Part shown: piece by piece, positions 54,401 through 64,000 of the stretch | Position numbering within the stretch: position 1 is the stretch's first letter | How the letters are laid out: every line of letters begins with the position of its first letter | Assembly: GCA_963978905.1 (NCBI GenBank) | Contig: OZ022260.1 | Span: 1,601,725-1,665,724, forward strand | Direction of reading: 5' to 3' | DNA from: Trichostrongylus colubriformis | Lineage: Eukaryota > Nematoda > Chromadorea > Rhabditida > Trichostrongylidae | Length of the DNA stretch: 64,000 nucleotides | Made by a program: the position numbers and the translations under genes | Notes under the pieces: model-generated | The model's input: only the letters and a program-made list of their open reading frames with translations | The model's database searches: none | Told to the model about the DNA's origin: nothing

Positions 54401-57400
54401 TCTAGGGCCCTTAAACCCTAAAGGTAACCCAGACAATAATCCGACGCAGAATCCGCTTCCAGATCAAATTGGAGCGCACGACGTCGTCGTAATTAATGAA
54501 AGCTCCACTCACGCGGCTCCTCTGGCCACTAGTGCTTCGACACAATGTGGATTTATTTCTAGAGCTTGATTGAGCACAACGATAGCCGCCTCACGATTGC
54601 CAGACCGCATCTGTTCCACTCCTCGTACCACGTATTCATCGGCAAGCATCTCGTTCTGTCGTTTACGAATGACCGACGCGGGCTCTGCTCGATCCTGAAC
54701 AGGCCTGGACATGTAGCCATTTCAACTTGAATCTCGAAAAATTGTAAGTGAAGGTCACAAGTCGCACGCTTCGGCCCAGCACAGCGAAATCGTGTGCGAA
54801 AATGCGGCATCGCGATATCACGAAGCCTGAAGCCGTTTTTACCCTAGAGGTCCAGCCTTATTAGCAGGACCTACATTTGGGTGGAAGCGAACTTCACCTC
54901 ATTTGGACTCCACAGCTATAAATTTTTTTGCAATTCCGACCACTTTATTATAGACCTAAAAGGAATGAGTCCAAAGTACCATTTCTATTCCTTCCAGCTT
55001 CAAAAATGAATACGACGAAGACGTGGGAAAGTGAAGTGTTTCCGCAAGGTAGGGATTCCGCATCAGCTTACTCTCCTCGATGTATTCTCGAAATTGTGTA
55101 TGCCGTGGCAACTCACGACCAATCCTGAATCAGAACAATCACCGAGCGAATCATTAGAAAAACAACAAGGACGTCACATGGCAAGACCAAAGTATATTTG
55201 CATTCTAGACGTCACATAGCAAAACTAAAGTGTATTTGCATTCTGCTAAATTAAATTAAAAACTATTCACTGATCTTCATCGAACATTTTAGAAACCACA
55301 AAAATTAATAAAACGCAAAAAAACTCTATCATCCGTCTAACCTGAAATACTCTGGCAGTTCATTGGACGTCAGCGGTGGAGCCTCAATAGTCATAAATGA
55401 AAGAACGAAAACAACGGGACAAAAAAACTCCATAAAACAGTCATTGGATAAATAAACTAAGATATGAAACCGAGGCATTAACATATGCATGGAAACTTTC
55501 CACGTCGATTGAAAAAATGGAAAAATGTTATATAGAGTAAACATACTTCAAGAAGCTCCACTTTTACTGGATTGAGGCTCGATATTCGAGCCTCCAGATA
55601 TTCTCCTACAGATACACGTCGTGAAAGCGCAGATAAAGGTGTAAGCAGCTGAAAAAACACAAGCGGTTATGAACACAATCATCAGAAACTTAGCGCACCA
55701 CGCCTTCTGATTTTTTATGCTCACCACAACCCACTGCTCGTCAGCAGTCCTTCAGCTGTATCAATTCAAGACCTCAGTGCACAACCACGGATGGGTGTTG
55801 TGGTTAGGAGCGAATTTCGCACAGCGGCGCGCGGAGCGATGCGTGCGAGGCGCGCGCGGAGCGGGGCCGTATGTGGTTGGTTTCTGATTTAATTATCCTA
55901 TCCTGTGTCTTGTTTCAAACGAAGGACATAGAACCGTCCCAGAACCCAAATACATACAGCACTCCTGGCACGCACGCATCGTCCTGCACACCACATACCA
56001 CGTCATGTGGGAGTATTACATGAACGACGAGGCGAAAGTGGTCTAGTGGGTGAGGGCTGCTATCCATAGAATCAACGTACTCGATTCATCCACCCAAATA
56101 AATGACGAGGGCTCCCTCATACCCTCGGCAGCAAAACTTATTACACAATCAGCCCATCAAAACGACCTCGAAGGGGATTATATCAGCGCAAACAAGCATT
56201 TTGCATAATCGTTCTCTTTTATTTTGCATAAATTAACTCCCAAAAACCGTGAATGAACGATACTACACATACTGTTCCTTCAACTATCAAAATGTAAATG
56301 ATAATCACCTGTAAGTCCAGCCATTCCAAATCGCGTTTAATTCGTGTGGCAAAGCATAATGGCTTGACGTATGCACCTACGATATCACACCGTTTCACTT
56401 TTACAATGAGAATATCCCCAATACGAGCATCTTCTTCGAATTTTTTCTCAGCACTGTAAAAGAAAAGGATGATACGGCGAAATGCAAAAGAAAAATTCGA
56501 AAGACACTCAGAATAACTACCACATTTGGAAATGATTAAATTTTTAGAATAAAACGAAAAGGAAAAAGGGTAACTGTCAAATGAAATAATAAAACAAAAT
56601 AATATTTCAAAAAAAGGCAAAATGTACTCAATGATAAATAGCTTTTATTTTAATAGTAAAAAATTCGAGAGACAATTCGGGGATTGAAAATTACAGCTTC
56701 ATCCAAAAATGACATAGAAAACTCATGAGATTCAAATAATAAGTACGTATAAAGAGGGAGTCACAGTGTCATTGGTAGAATGAAGAACCTACTCGATGGC
56801 CCACAACACATAATTATTATAATGAGAGTTCGGTGACCTCAGCAGGCAGTCCCATTCTGCGCGCACCCAATTTGAATGTGTTTACTTAGGGCACGATGGC
56901 TTGTAGAAGTGGACGGCGACCTTATGGTAATTAACACGTTTCGCAATGACCACAAACAGAGTCAATGGCTAACGGAGGACTTCAGCTAGGATCTACTGAC
57001 GAATAGCGACTGTAGCAACCAACTGTGACAAAGTTACTTACGTCTTTGAAAAAAGGAAAAGAAGGAAAAAATTAGAACAAGAGAACGAAGAGGTGATACC
57101 ACTGTCCCACAAACCACGCCATGTCACGTCTCACATTTGACCTTTATATCCAAAACCGCTCCTAAGCGGATCCAAGAGTTTTTTAGAGCGTTCGTACGTG
57201 AGACGATCTGATAAGATTTTGGCTGTTGGAAGAACCATAGCGCACTAGGTCTCTCGTTTGCTAACAAATAAATGAAAAACGGTGAGCCACGTGTTGATTT
57301 TGTGCCCATCCTTTTCAAAACAACAAGGCCCGTCCCAACAAACATCCAAACCAAGAGGTGGTCATTCCACCGTGATGAAGGTCATGGTAAGCATGAATTC

Positions 57401-58040
57401 GCTCAAAAAGCTTTTCAAGCAAATCTTATCAACAACTGTATGACCCATTAGTAAGCAGCTATCAAAAGAACTGCAATAAAGATTCAGCGATATAATTTGA
57501 ATCTCATTATCAACTCATTCAACGTCTACAACCCTAAACAAAAGGCTAAAGATTGCTTTTCATATACTTTCTTGTAACAGCTGAACAGCCGCGATGGAAT
57601 ATTGTATTAAGCGTTTTCCCAGCACAGTATTTGACTTACTAAATAATTCCCTTCACTGGCAAGCATAGGGGATGACAATATGAATACAAGCCAACAGCGC
57701 ACACATTTCACCACTCTACGAGAAAAATCCAGGTCCTATTTTTCGAAATTTAAGCGGCAGAGATAATTTTTAAAGGTACTATATTGCCTCAGTAAGGCAA
57801 TATTCCTTCTGCACGTTTCGAACTGAGTGAAACGATCAAGAATATTTAGCTGATATGTGATCATGGATTAATATTCAGTCACCTGGATTCGGAAATCCTT
57901 TTAGCGAAACATTCATACGCAGGTACCGACGAGACCGACGGCAAATCAAGTACCCTTTCTTCTTGACGCTTTGGTATTCCACAAACAATATCGCGTGCAG
58001 CACATCTTATACTCCGTCTCCTCTCTCGACTGCTGCTCAT
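51487..58040 (-). CDS. TTC14-like S1-domain/TPR protein, eight exons, 358 aa
   Basis: Exons on the minus strand: 58040-57883, 56453-56309, 55648-55547, 55382-55342, 54704-54513, 54118-53996, 53861-53728, 51668-51487 (TGA). Total 1077 bp. Every junction keeps phase; exon 4 is only 41 bp. Domain order: N-terminal leader ending FAKRISES; an S1-like OB fold (RIGDILIVKVKRCDIVGAYV .. VSVGEYLEARI), about residues 55-130; NELPEYFRP; TPR units starting VVRGVEQMRSGNREAAIVVL, ALEINPHCVEALVARGAAY and FDLALSLMPTHSNARNYMVE; and a third ending ARKKFEKVIRIKED. A Lys/Arg/Glu-rich tail (about 300-358) closes it. The series S1, EELPxYY-like linker and ALVARGALYA TPR is the signature of TTC14, a poorly studied, probably RNA-associated nuclear protein. 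It is much shorter than human TTC14 (770 aa). Confidence 0.82.
51838..52040. repeat. Element of the 'gcgatagcaccc' family
   Basis: 'gggggggggacctaataaaa' start, 'gagggatctctgagagatc' middle, 'cagtgtgacagcaccc' end. In the last intron of the TTC14-like gene. Confidence 0.55.
52263..53505. mobile_element. Long-inverted-repeat element with internal 140-bp satellite
   Basis: The arms extend over about 120-150 bp. The left side is 'tttcggagccttgatagggc' and on through 'aaacggacaaatgtgcgg' and 'gcgtgagcttgcgtcgcgg'. The right side is the same blocks inverted, ending 'cacgcccttcaagcgctccg'. Between them lies a four-copy tandem array. The arms match the hairpin at 7965-8112. No transposase frame. 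Located in intron 7 of the TTC14-like gene. Confidence 0.68.
52741..53216 (+). repeat. Tandem repeat, 139-140 bp units, about 3.4 copies
   Basis: The unit start 'ctcaacaacgatatttgg' occurs at 52741, 52880, 53020 and 53159. Each unit contains 'cccatattagcccccacgt', 'ttgcaggcttaggt' and 'cacttgagtatacattc'. Units are highly similar, so the expansion is recent. Confidence 0.85.
56454..57882. other. Intron 1 of the TTC14-like gene
   Basis: A 1.4-kb A/T-rich intron; no repeat family or exon recognised. The neighbouring first exon is short (158 bp), so it is easily overlooked. Confidence 0.5.
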
Positions 58041-58047
58041 AACACTG
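58041..58047 (-). promoter_or_regulatory. Probable spliced-leader acceptor
   Basis: 'cagtttcag|tgtt' precedes the TTC14-like ATG (58040) by 4 bp on the minus strand, a strong nematode acceptor. Confidence 0.55.
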
Positions 58048-59272
58048 AAACTGCTCCATTACCATAAGTTATTCCCACGAATAAATTCAGCAAACGAAAC
58101 ACACGGAAATCGCTCACACAGCCTCTACGATAAATATAACCGATGAAGGTTCCACGTAATCCGTACCTTCATCAATGTGCTATTATATCTAACCCTTACT
58201 GTTTAATACCCTTATTATACCCCATAAAACATATATTTACAACCAGTGCGACCCATTTCTTGTACAACAGTTCACCTTCGAATGCAAAATAACCAAGGCC
58301 GAAACCAAACCAAATCCATTTTCAAAAAAGGCAGCTATCCTAATGTTTATTCATAACGATTTACAAACACAGGAACCAATAAACAAAGCCAACTGTGTTG
58401 ACTGAACTGGCCTTAGGCATAGATCGAAATCAAAAAAGACTAGCGTCAACGAGAAAGACGACTATAAGTCTAGCATAATCAATAACCAAATACAATCTAA
58501 AGAAATGAATAATAAAGCTATTACAACATATAAAAGCCTATTCGAAATGCGAAAGGCAACCCTTGTGTAGTAAGTGAGATTTGAGGTTAATACCACAAAA
58601 ACACGAAAACTAAACAAAATCTACTGTTCAGTGGTGTAATGGCCGCAGCTACAGAAGTTCAAGGCGCCGTTCGAAAAATGTTAACGACAATCAGGAAACC
58701 AACAAAGCAGTAGAGAAAAACCACAATGATGGCAACAACGAAAGTAGTAAGGAAGCATGGCAACAAAATTAAGACATATGAACGTTGAGACCAATGCGAA
58801 AGGCTGTTTTCAACTTAAAAAAGCTGCGAAACGTGAAATGCCTACGTACAAACGATAAGTACAACAACCAGAAGTAAATAAGGTGCTATCGCAATAAGGT
58901 GGGGAGGGGGGGTATCTTATAATAGTTGCATATCTAAAGCATTTTAGAGAGATCTTTGAGGAGTCTCGCTCAGGTGTATAATTTTGCCTAGACCTTAATG
59001 AAGGAAAGAAGGGGTTCCTTTCCCCTTCTAGATTAGGTAAAAACAGTGTCCATTGTAGGATCCCCATCCCTTCATTGCGATAGCACTCTTAATAGAAAAC
59101 TAATCAATGAATTCGAGTGAGTAAAACTACTGTCAACTCAGAAAGATACAATTTCATGGGAAACCTATAACAAAATAGGCTGACACCCTTCAAAGAGTGC
59201 ATCAGCAGGACGCCCACTCAATCGATATCTCACTAGCAGAAAGGTCGAAACTCCTAGCTATATGTATCAAAA
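58048..59272. other. Intergenic region upstream of the TTC14-like gene
   Basis: The 1.2 kb between the lem-3 stop and the TTC14-like start. It holds the element at 58882-59087; the rest, 58048-58880, is A/T-rich and should contain the promoter. No TATA-type element can be assigned. Confidence 0.45.
58882..59087. mobile_element. Short inverted-repeat element (GGTGCTATCGCAATAAGG ends)
   Basis: Left end GGTGCTATCGCAATAAGG followed by a G tract. Right end 'cccttcattgcgatagcac' is its inverse. 206 bp, non-coding. Diverged copies at 19490-19680 and 51838-52040, and half copies near 18175 and 30947. Confidence 0.7.
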
Positions 59273-62200
59273 CTATACATTCTTTTTCGGTGTAAAAGGG
59301 TATACTGAGTCAGGAAGTGCTTGAGGGAATATCGGACGAATACCTTCCATCTTCAGCACACCCATCGCTCGCAACAGCTGATATGTGCCGAATTCTGCCC
59401 TCATTGCTGGCGTCCATAATTTGCTCTTACCACGCCATTCGCCGCGCTACAAAGGATTCTTTTACCTTGCCTCTCTCCAGAGATTGAATTTAATGAAACT
59501 GGAAAGGAGTGAGCATAGTGGCCGCAACCACAGAAACAACAGCTACATGGTCCACTAAACGTGTAGATAGCCACCATATAGCCACCACTTGAAGACACCG
59601 GAAGAGGTAAATTTTGCAGACTGTGGGATATGAAAGTAGAGGTGCTCAGCAGTGTATCAGTAGAGAAAGAAGGAAATAAAACATAGAAAAAAGCGAGAAA
59701 TGGGAACCCGAAAACCGTTCTTCTCTCTCGCACCCCTCTAGCCGGGGCAGACTGCAGACGGGTGGAGAGGCTCAATCGGCCGGCCGCAAATGTCTCCCGC
59801 CTTCGCCGGGTACTCGCCCGGCTGCAGGACGACACGTCGTGCTGCGGGGTCGTGATAAGATCCCAAGCCGCGTTTTTTATTAATGCGAGTTTCGTCACAC
59901 ATCACGTTTTCTGAAGAAAGAGGTTTTTTCAGAGAACATGTATTCACAGTTCTCAATGTCACCTTACCCCTCCCGGTGCCTTTGAACAGCCGCAACTAGA
60001 TGCTATGCACAATTTGGGAGCAGAGGCAAGGAGTGGGGGGAGGGGGAGGGGCAGTAGGGAGGGGACTTACTGAATGTTGCACAGTATTAGCTTTCCAGGT
60101 ACATACAAGTGACATCTACGTTATTGACATGTCAGTCATGTGAGGCATGTTCTACTCAAAATTCAACTATTTGCTCTCCCCCCTCTTATTAGTATGGCAC
60201 ACAATTCACCGCAGAACTTTAGCTATTTTCTGAGATTCTTCGCTCCTTCTAAACCAAACCAAAAGAAAAACAGTACAAGAAAATCAACCAGCCTTAAGAG
60301 AACTATACATAATGGTCATATTAGCGCGTCAACTCCTCAGAAAACTGGTATAAAACCCTCCAACAGGATGAAATTCACCTTGACGTTGGTTAAATTTTCC
60401 AGTTTGATTGCTTCGATGAGAGCAGCTTCGCGAACAAAGGCCTCTTCATCGGAAACACTCTGACTGATCTGTAGACAAACTACACCGCGCCCATTTGTCC
60501 AAATTGAGTCGATACGTTTCAGCTTTGCGTTTGACACCTGCAACTAAGATTACGTGCGAAGTTTGAAAAAGATCGAGGGAAACGGGCGCTGCAGAGACAT
60601 GACAACCTTTCCGTTTCAGGGAAACATGCAAGAAAGAATTGAACGTCGTACGAAATGGGTGATGGTAAAACATATATGCACGGTCAACTGTACCTACCAT
60701 TTTTGGCGACTTAGCTTCCTTCTCCTTTTTTGCTTCAATCAAGTGAGCCAGAGGACGCGCCTGAAACAGGAAGTGATACCTTCTAATCACAGCCTAGATG
60801 TGAGCCAAACCTCTGCGACCAAACCTTAGCAATACTACCATCGAAAACAGCTGGGGCTTTATCAAAATGGAAATAATGGAAAGAACAGGATCAATAAAGT
60901 GATCAACATCCGAACCATCCACTATGCCACAACTCACCTTTGAACCTTTTCCGACGTAAAAAATTGACGGCACAAAACTTTTCAGATCTAATGAATCCAT
61001 GTCAACACAAATCTTTCTGGGATCCAACAGCAAATAGCAGAACGCGGTCACACCAGCCAGCTGGAATTCTTCTCGAACCTGCAAAAACGAACGCATGAAG
61101 TATGAAAGCAGGAACTAGCGGCAAAATTTAAAGCCGATTTGATGAACTCGTTGCACACCTGATCGTCCAATGGTTTCCCTCTATCTGCTGTAGATACATC
61201 CAACATGGCCATTTCCAATTGACGTGAATATCGCACTCCTTTCACGTCTGCGGCAGCACGACGCATCGCAACCAACTTTTTCTCGTACATTCCACGAGTC
61301 CTAATTTTAAAATTCAGTAGTGACAAAGGAGAGTTATTTACGCGTCCCAATGGTTTACTTTAAAATACTTATTCTCCAAACAATTGTATCTGAAATAGAT
61401 TTACATACGACAACTGCAATGAAGGTTTGGATGATAAAGAAATCAAAAATTTCCTAAAGAAAGCCATCAAGTGAACCGAGTAACATCGAGTACAGATCAA
61501 AATAAACCTGTACCGCATTAGAGTTGGTAGAGCGGATAACAGATAATGATAAATAAATAAATAAATAAGTGGTGAAAATTGTCGCTCATACCGAATACTG
61601 TAGAATTATCCTTCTGGGTTAGGTGGGGTCTGTGGGATCTATACAGAGCCCATTAGGTAGTGTTTAGAGTTCGCGATTCAATTGATCAGACAATTAGCAA
61701 TCAGACGATGATGATTCAGGCGATCCGGCGAGAAGGAAAGGATACCTGTTGACTAGACGGTCAGGCGATCAACCTTATAATCGATACGTACTTATTCTTT
61801 CCGTCAGACCGATCGCAAACTCGAAGTAAGCTCCTAGCTACCGGATAATTTTGTGCTACTCATAAATGTATTAAAGCAGTGGCTATGATCGCAAAGTAAC
61901 TCACCTTGCACACATAGGTCCAGCAACAATGCCAACTTTCCTCAGTTCGGCTTTCAACTGCGCATCATTGAGACGACGAACCTTTCGCAATTGACCGTCA
62001 TCAATATTTGGCGATGAGATGATTCCTTCAATTTTCATCTGAAATAGCTCGTTTGGAACAGTTGATGTCAATGTTGCAATACAAAAAAGACATTGAAAAA
62101 CGCGTCCATTTTAATGTTTGACCGATTACCTGCTCCACTCTTTTCTGCAGCTCCTTCATATCGAAGCTCTCGTCTGCTGTAAGGTAAGCGCTCTGGCTAT

Positions 62201-63470
62201 CTGAAAATGAGACCACTCAGTATTACAGCAGTCAATCAAGAAATCAAAAAAAAAAAATGAAAGTGAAAGAAGTTACACACACACCTTGCGTACTGTCCTT
62301 TTCACTCAACCACTTGGACAAATCATCGGCAGGCATCTCTTCGATTGGTGGGGCTGATGGTTCAGGCCGGGTCCTCTCAGCCACACTGATTGCTGGTCTG
62401 AAAGTTGCATAGTTGCATACCAATCTCTTCATGAGAAAAGGATAATACCATATACCAACCTACAGTCTATTGCAATTTTCAAAGGAATCTGAACAGGTTT
62501 TCGTGGCACCGGCTGCGATCCAGTCGGGAGATGATGCGGAGTGAAAGTTTTAGGAGTCTGAGGGAAGTGAGGAAAATGGCTCTCGTCGTGTTTTATTTCA
62601 GGATCGCTTTGCGATCTTCTCGAGTTTGATGGAACATCCACAGCACGATTCTTCGGAGCAGCAGGTGCGCCAGGATTGTTGATAGCTCCTCCTCGAAACG
62701 ATTTCAGCTCTGCAAAACTCAAACTAGCATGGTTCAGCCATCAGTCGACGTGAGCAAGCAAAACCGGAAAGACAAATACGCCATATATCGTTTCCATTGG
62801 AATATAATACTGAATCGGTAAAGTTCAACAACTGATCTTGTGAAAAAGCAGCGACCTTTTAACTGAAAGGCCTTCTCAGAAAAAAAAATCAAGAAACTAT
62901 ATCGCATATTGGTAAGAACGGACCACTTAACAAACTGAATCAAAGGCACACCTCGAAATAATCAAATAAGTGGGCCTACCCTCTCCGAGCAGTACATCGT
63001 CGGATAGCTATCAAGGTCGCACCCTTGTTGCGCCGTCACACCGCCATTCGCTCAGACCCACATTAGCCCCTTCCTTTTAGCTTACAATCAGCTGGCCAAT
63101 GAGGAGCTCAAGTGAACGTCCTTGGCGTGGGTTCGAGCGGGTAGCGCCGTGGCGGTGCAAAAAACAATTTAAATAAATACCCAAGGATCTACCCCAAGAA
63201 GGTTAGTCGAATAGAATCTGCTATCCAAGTGGGCTTTTGAGCAATATCCTCAACGCAACCCCACGATAAATCACTTGACACTACTTACTTACCGGATGGA
63301 CAAGGCGCCTTCGAAGGTGCTGGCAGCGGCATCACATCGAAGACCGGATAGCCCGGAGCAACAGAGCGACTGGAAGGAAGTCTTCGTTCAGAAGGAGCCT
63401 GACCGCTGATTTGTGTAGAGGTGACAGGAAAACCGGTCGTGAAAACGTTTGTCGGTGCTTGAGGTGCTAC
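59273..63470 (-). CDS. lem-3: LEM-3/ANKLE1 GIY-YIG nuclease, 3' ten exons (475 codons), 5' end outside window
   Basis: Exons on the minus strand: 63470-63293, 62709-62460, 62397-62285, 62200-62130, 62038-61905, 61300-61159, 61078-60938, 60760-60698, 60537-60379, 59446-59273 (TAG). Total 1425 bp, all phases agree. A Pro/Ser-rich linker comes first. The LEM domain follows at about residues 220-262 (LNDAQLKAELRKVGIVAGPM, then TRGMYEKKL). The GIY-YIG nuclease core is AFCYLLLDPR .. SIFYVGKGSK .. ARPLAHLIEA .. IDSIWTNGRGVVCL .. FVREAALIEA (catalytic Glu) .. NLTNVKRGEWRGKS. This layout is diagnostic for LEM-3/ANKLE1, which cuts branched DNA and resolves chromatin bridges late in cell division. The ankyrin repeats expected at the N-terminus must lie beyond 64000. 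A weak candidate further exon exists at about 63728-63791. Same strand as the TTC14-like gene, 1.2 kb upstream of it. Confidence 0.92.
59610..59996 (+). repeat. Repeat family 'gcagactgtgg..atatgaaagtag' copy
   Basis: 'tgcagactgtgggatatgaa' start, 'ccttacccctcccggtgcct' end, in the last intron of lem-3, antisense to it. Confidence 0.6.
61660..61830. repeat. Hairpin element (GTTTAGAGTTCGCGATTCA / GATCGCAAACTC)
   Basis: Left arm 'gtttagagttcgcgattca', right arm 'gaccgatcgcaaactcg'. Interior of 'gatcaggcg'-like words. Same family as 9723-9847. In the intron of lem-3 just 3' of the LEM exon. Confidence 0.5.
63015..63160. repeat. Hairpin element (GCTACACCC family)
   Basis: 'caccgccattcgctcagacc' faces the inverted 'gggttcgagcgggtagcgcc..ggcggtg'; the 'ggccaatgagg' centre is shared with 4273-4396. 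In a lem-3 intron. Confidence 0.5.
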
Positions 63471-64000
63471 CTGAAACAATTTTGAGTCGACACCCTTTTG
63501 TATTATATTATGACTACAACTGGAATATCTTCCAATAGAAAAACAAAGTGAAAGGTGGTGAAAAGGGAAAAAACTTCGGATTAAAGAAACACTACTGCGA
63601 GAAAATTCAAAAGCAATATGTAGGTAGAGCAAGAAAGTTCAAGGAACCGCAAGTTCGAAACTGAGGAATTTCCAAGGATGGAGATACTCAGAAAAAGCGG
63701 GAAGCTGCTGATTCTGCCTTTTAAACGGATATTGCTTTGAGTGCGTGATTCACCAGATTTTCTCGAGGATGTATAGAAAAAGCCCCACACCTAATGAACC
63801 AGCAAAATTTAGATAGAATTCACGACACATTGCTTGTTGAAATCACATACATATTTAAATTTTTTTCGGCTCCGAAAACAATCAAATAGGCGGCATTTCT
63901 CCGTTGGAAATTTCAACTCGAAATACCACCGGCTGGTGCTAAAGACTATGAGCCCTTCCTTGCCCTGGAATCGTCCCCCTTCTCTAACAATCTCTAACCC

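Noticed and set aside
57124..57354. Minus-strand frame considered as the TTC14-like N-terminus
   Set aside because: No motif and wrong phase; the exon at 57883-58040 has an ATG after an acceptor and the right phase.
60140..60463. Plus-strand 107-codon frame opposite lem-3
   Set aside because: Antisense shadow of the lem-3 exon at 60379-60537 and its intron.

Overview
This window looks like nuclear DNA of a clade V, strongylid-type nematode (hookworm-like). The evidence is small exons of 40-250 bp with GT..AG introns from about 37 bp to several kb, first coding exons with a splice acceptor only 1-6 bp before the ATG (typical of spliced-leader trans-splicing), genes whose closest known relatives are C. 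elegans CHE-1, LEM-3 and nematode tau-tubulin-kinase-like kinases, and a very dense load of short hairpin elements plus a cecropia-type mariner of the sort known from hookworms. The species call is inference. All gene models were assembled by hand from splice sites and reading phase. Every model given as complete has a coding length divisible by three.

Layout. 1-642 (minus): 5' exons of a Ser/Thr protein kinase that runs off the left edge. 7171-12723 (minus): an unidentified small Lys/Arg-rich protein in four exons. 12889-15157: two mariner elements, one internally deleted and one with an intact DD34D triad. 17098-24913 (plus) and 28298-40198 (minus): two ten-exon kinase paralogues facing each other tail to tail with matching exon lengths, their introns filled with a LINE remnant, hairpin elements and tandem arrays. 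42383-47023 (plus): a four-zinc-finger gene of the Glass/CHE-1 family. 48819-51180 (minus): a p31comet (MAD2L1BP)-like gene. 51487-58040 (minus): a TTC14-like S1/TPR gene only about 0.3 kb upstream of it, so the two may form an operon. 59273-63470 (minus): the 3' ten exons of a LEM-3/ANKLE1 nuclease, whose 5' end lies beyond the right edge.

The genes do not form one pathway. CHE-1 is a terminal selector for ASE taste neurons in C. elegans. LEM-3/ANKLE1 is a GIY-YIG nuclease that resolves chromatin bridges, p31comet silences the spindle checkpoint by acting on MAD2, and TTC14 is a putative RNA-associated TPR protein. The kinases belong to a family expanded in nematodes, many members of which are sperm-enriched.

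Much of the remainder is repeats. There are at least six families: TTAA-flanked elements, hairpins with a GCGTTCATACT-type end, elements with a GGTGCTATCGCA end, a family marked by 'gcagactgtgg..atatgaaagtag', elements with long inverted repeats and an internal 140-bp satellite, and three tandem-array elements that share one 3' terminus. No tRNA, rRNA or CRISPR was recognised.
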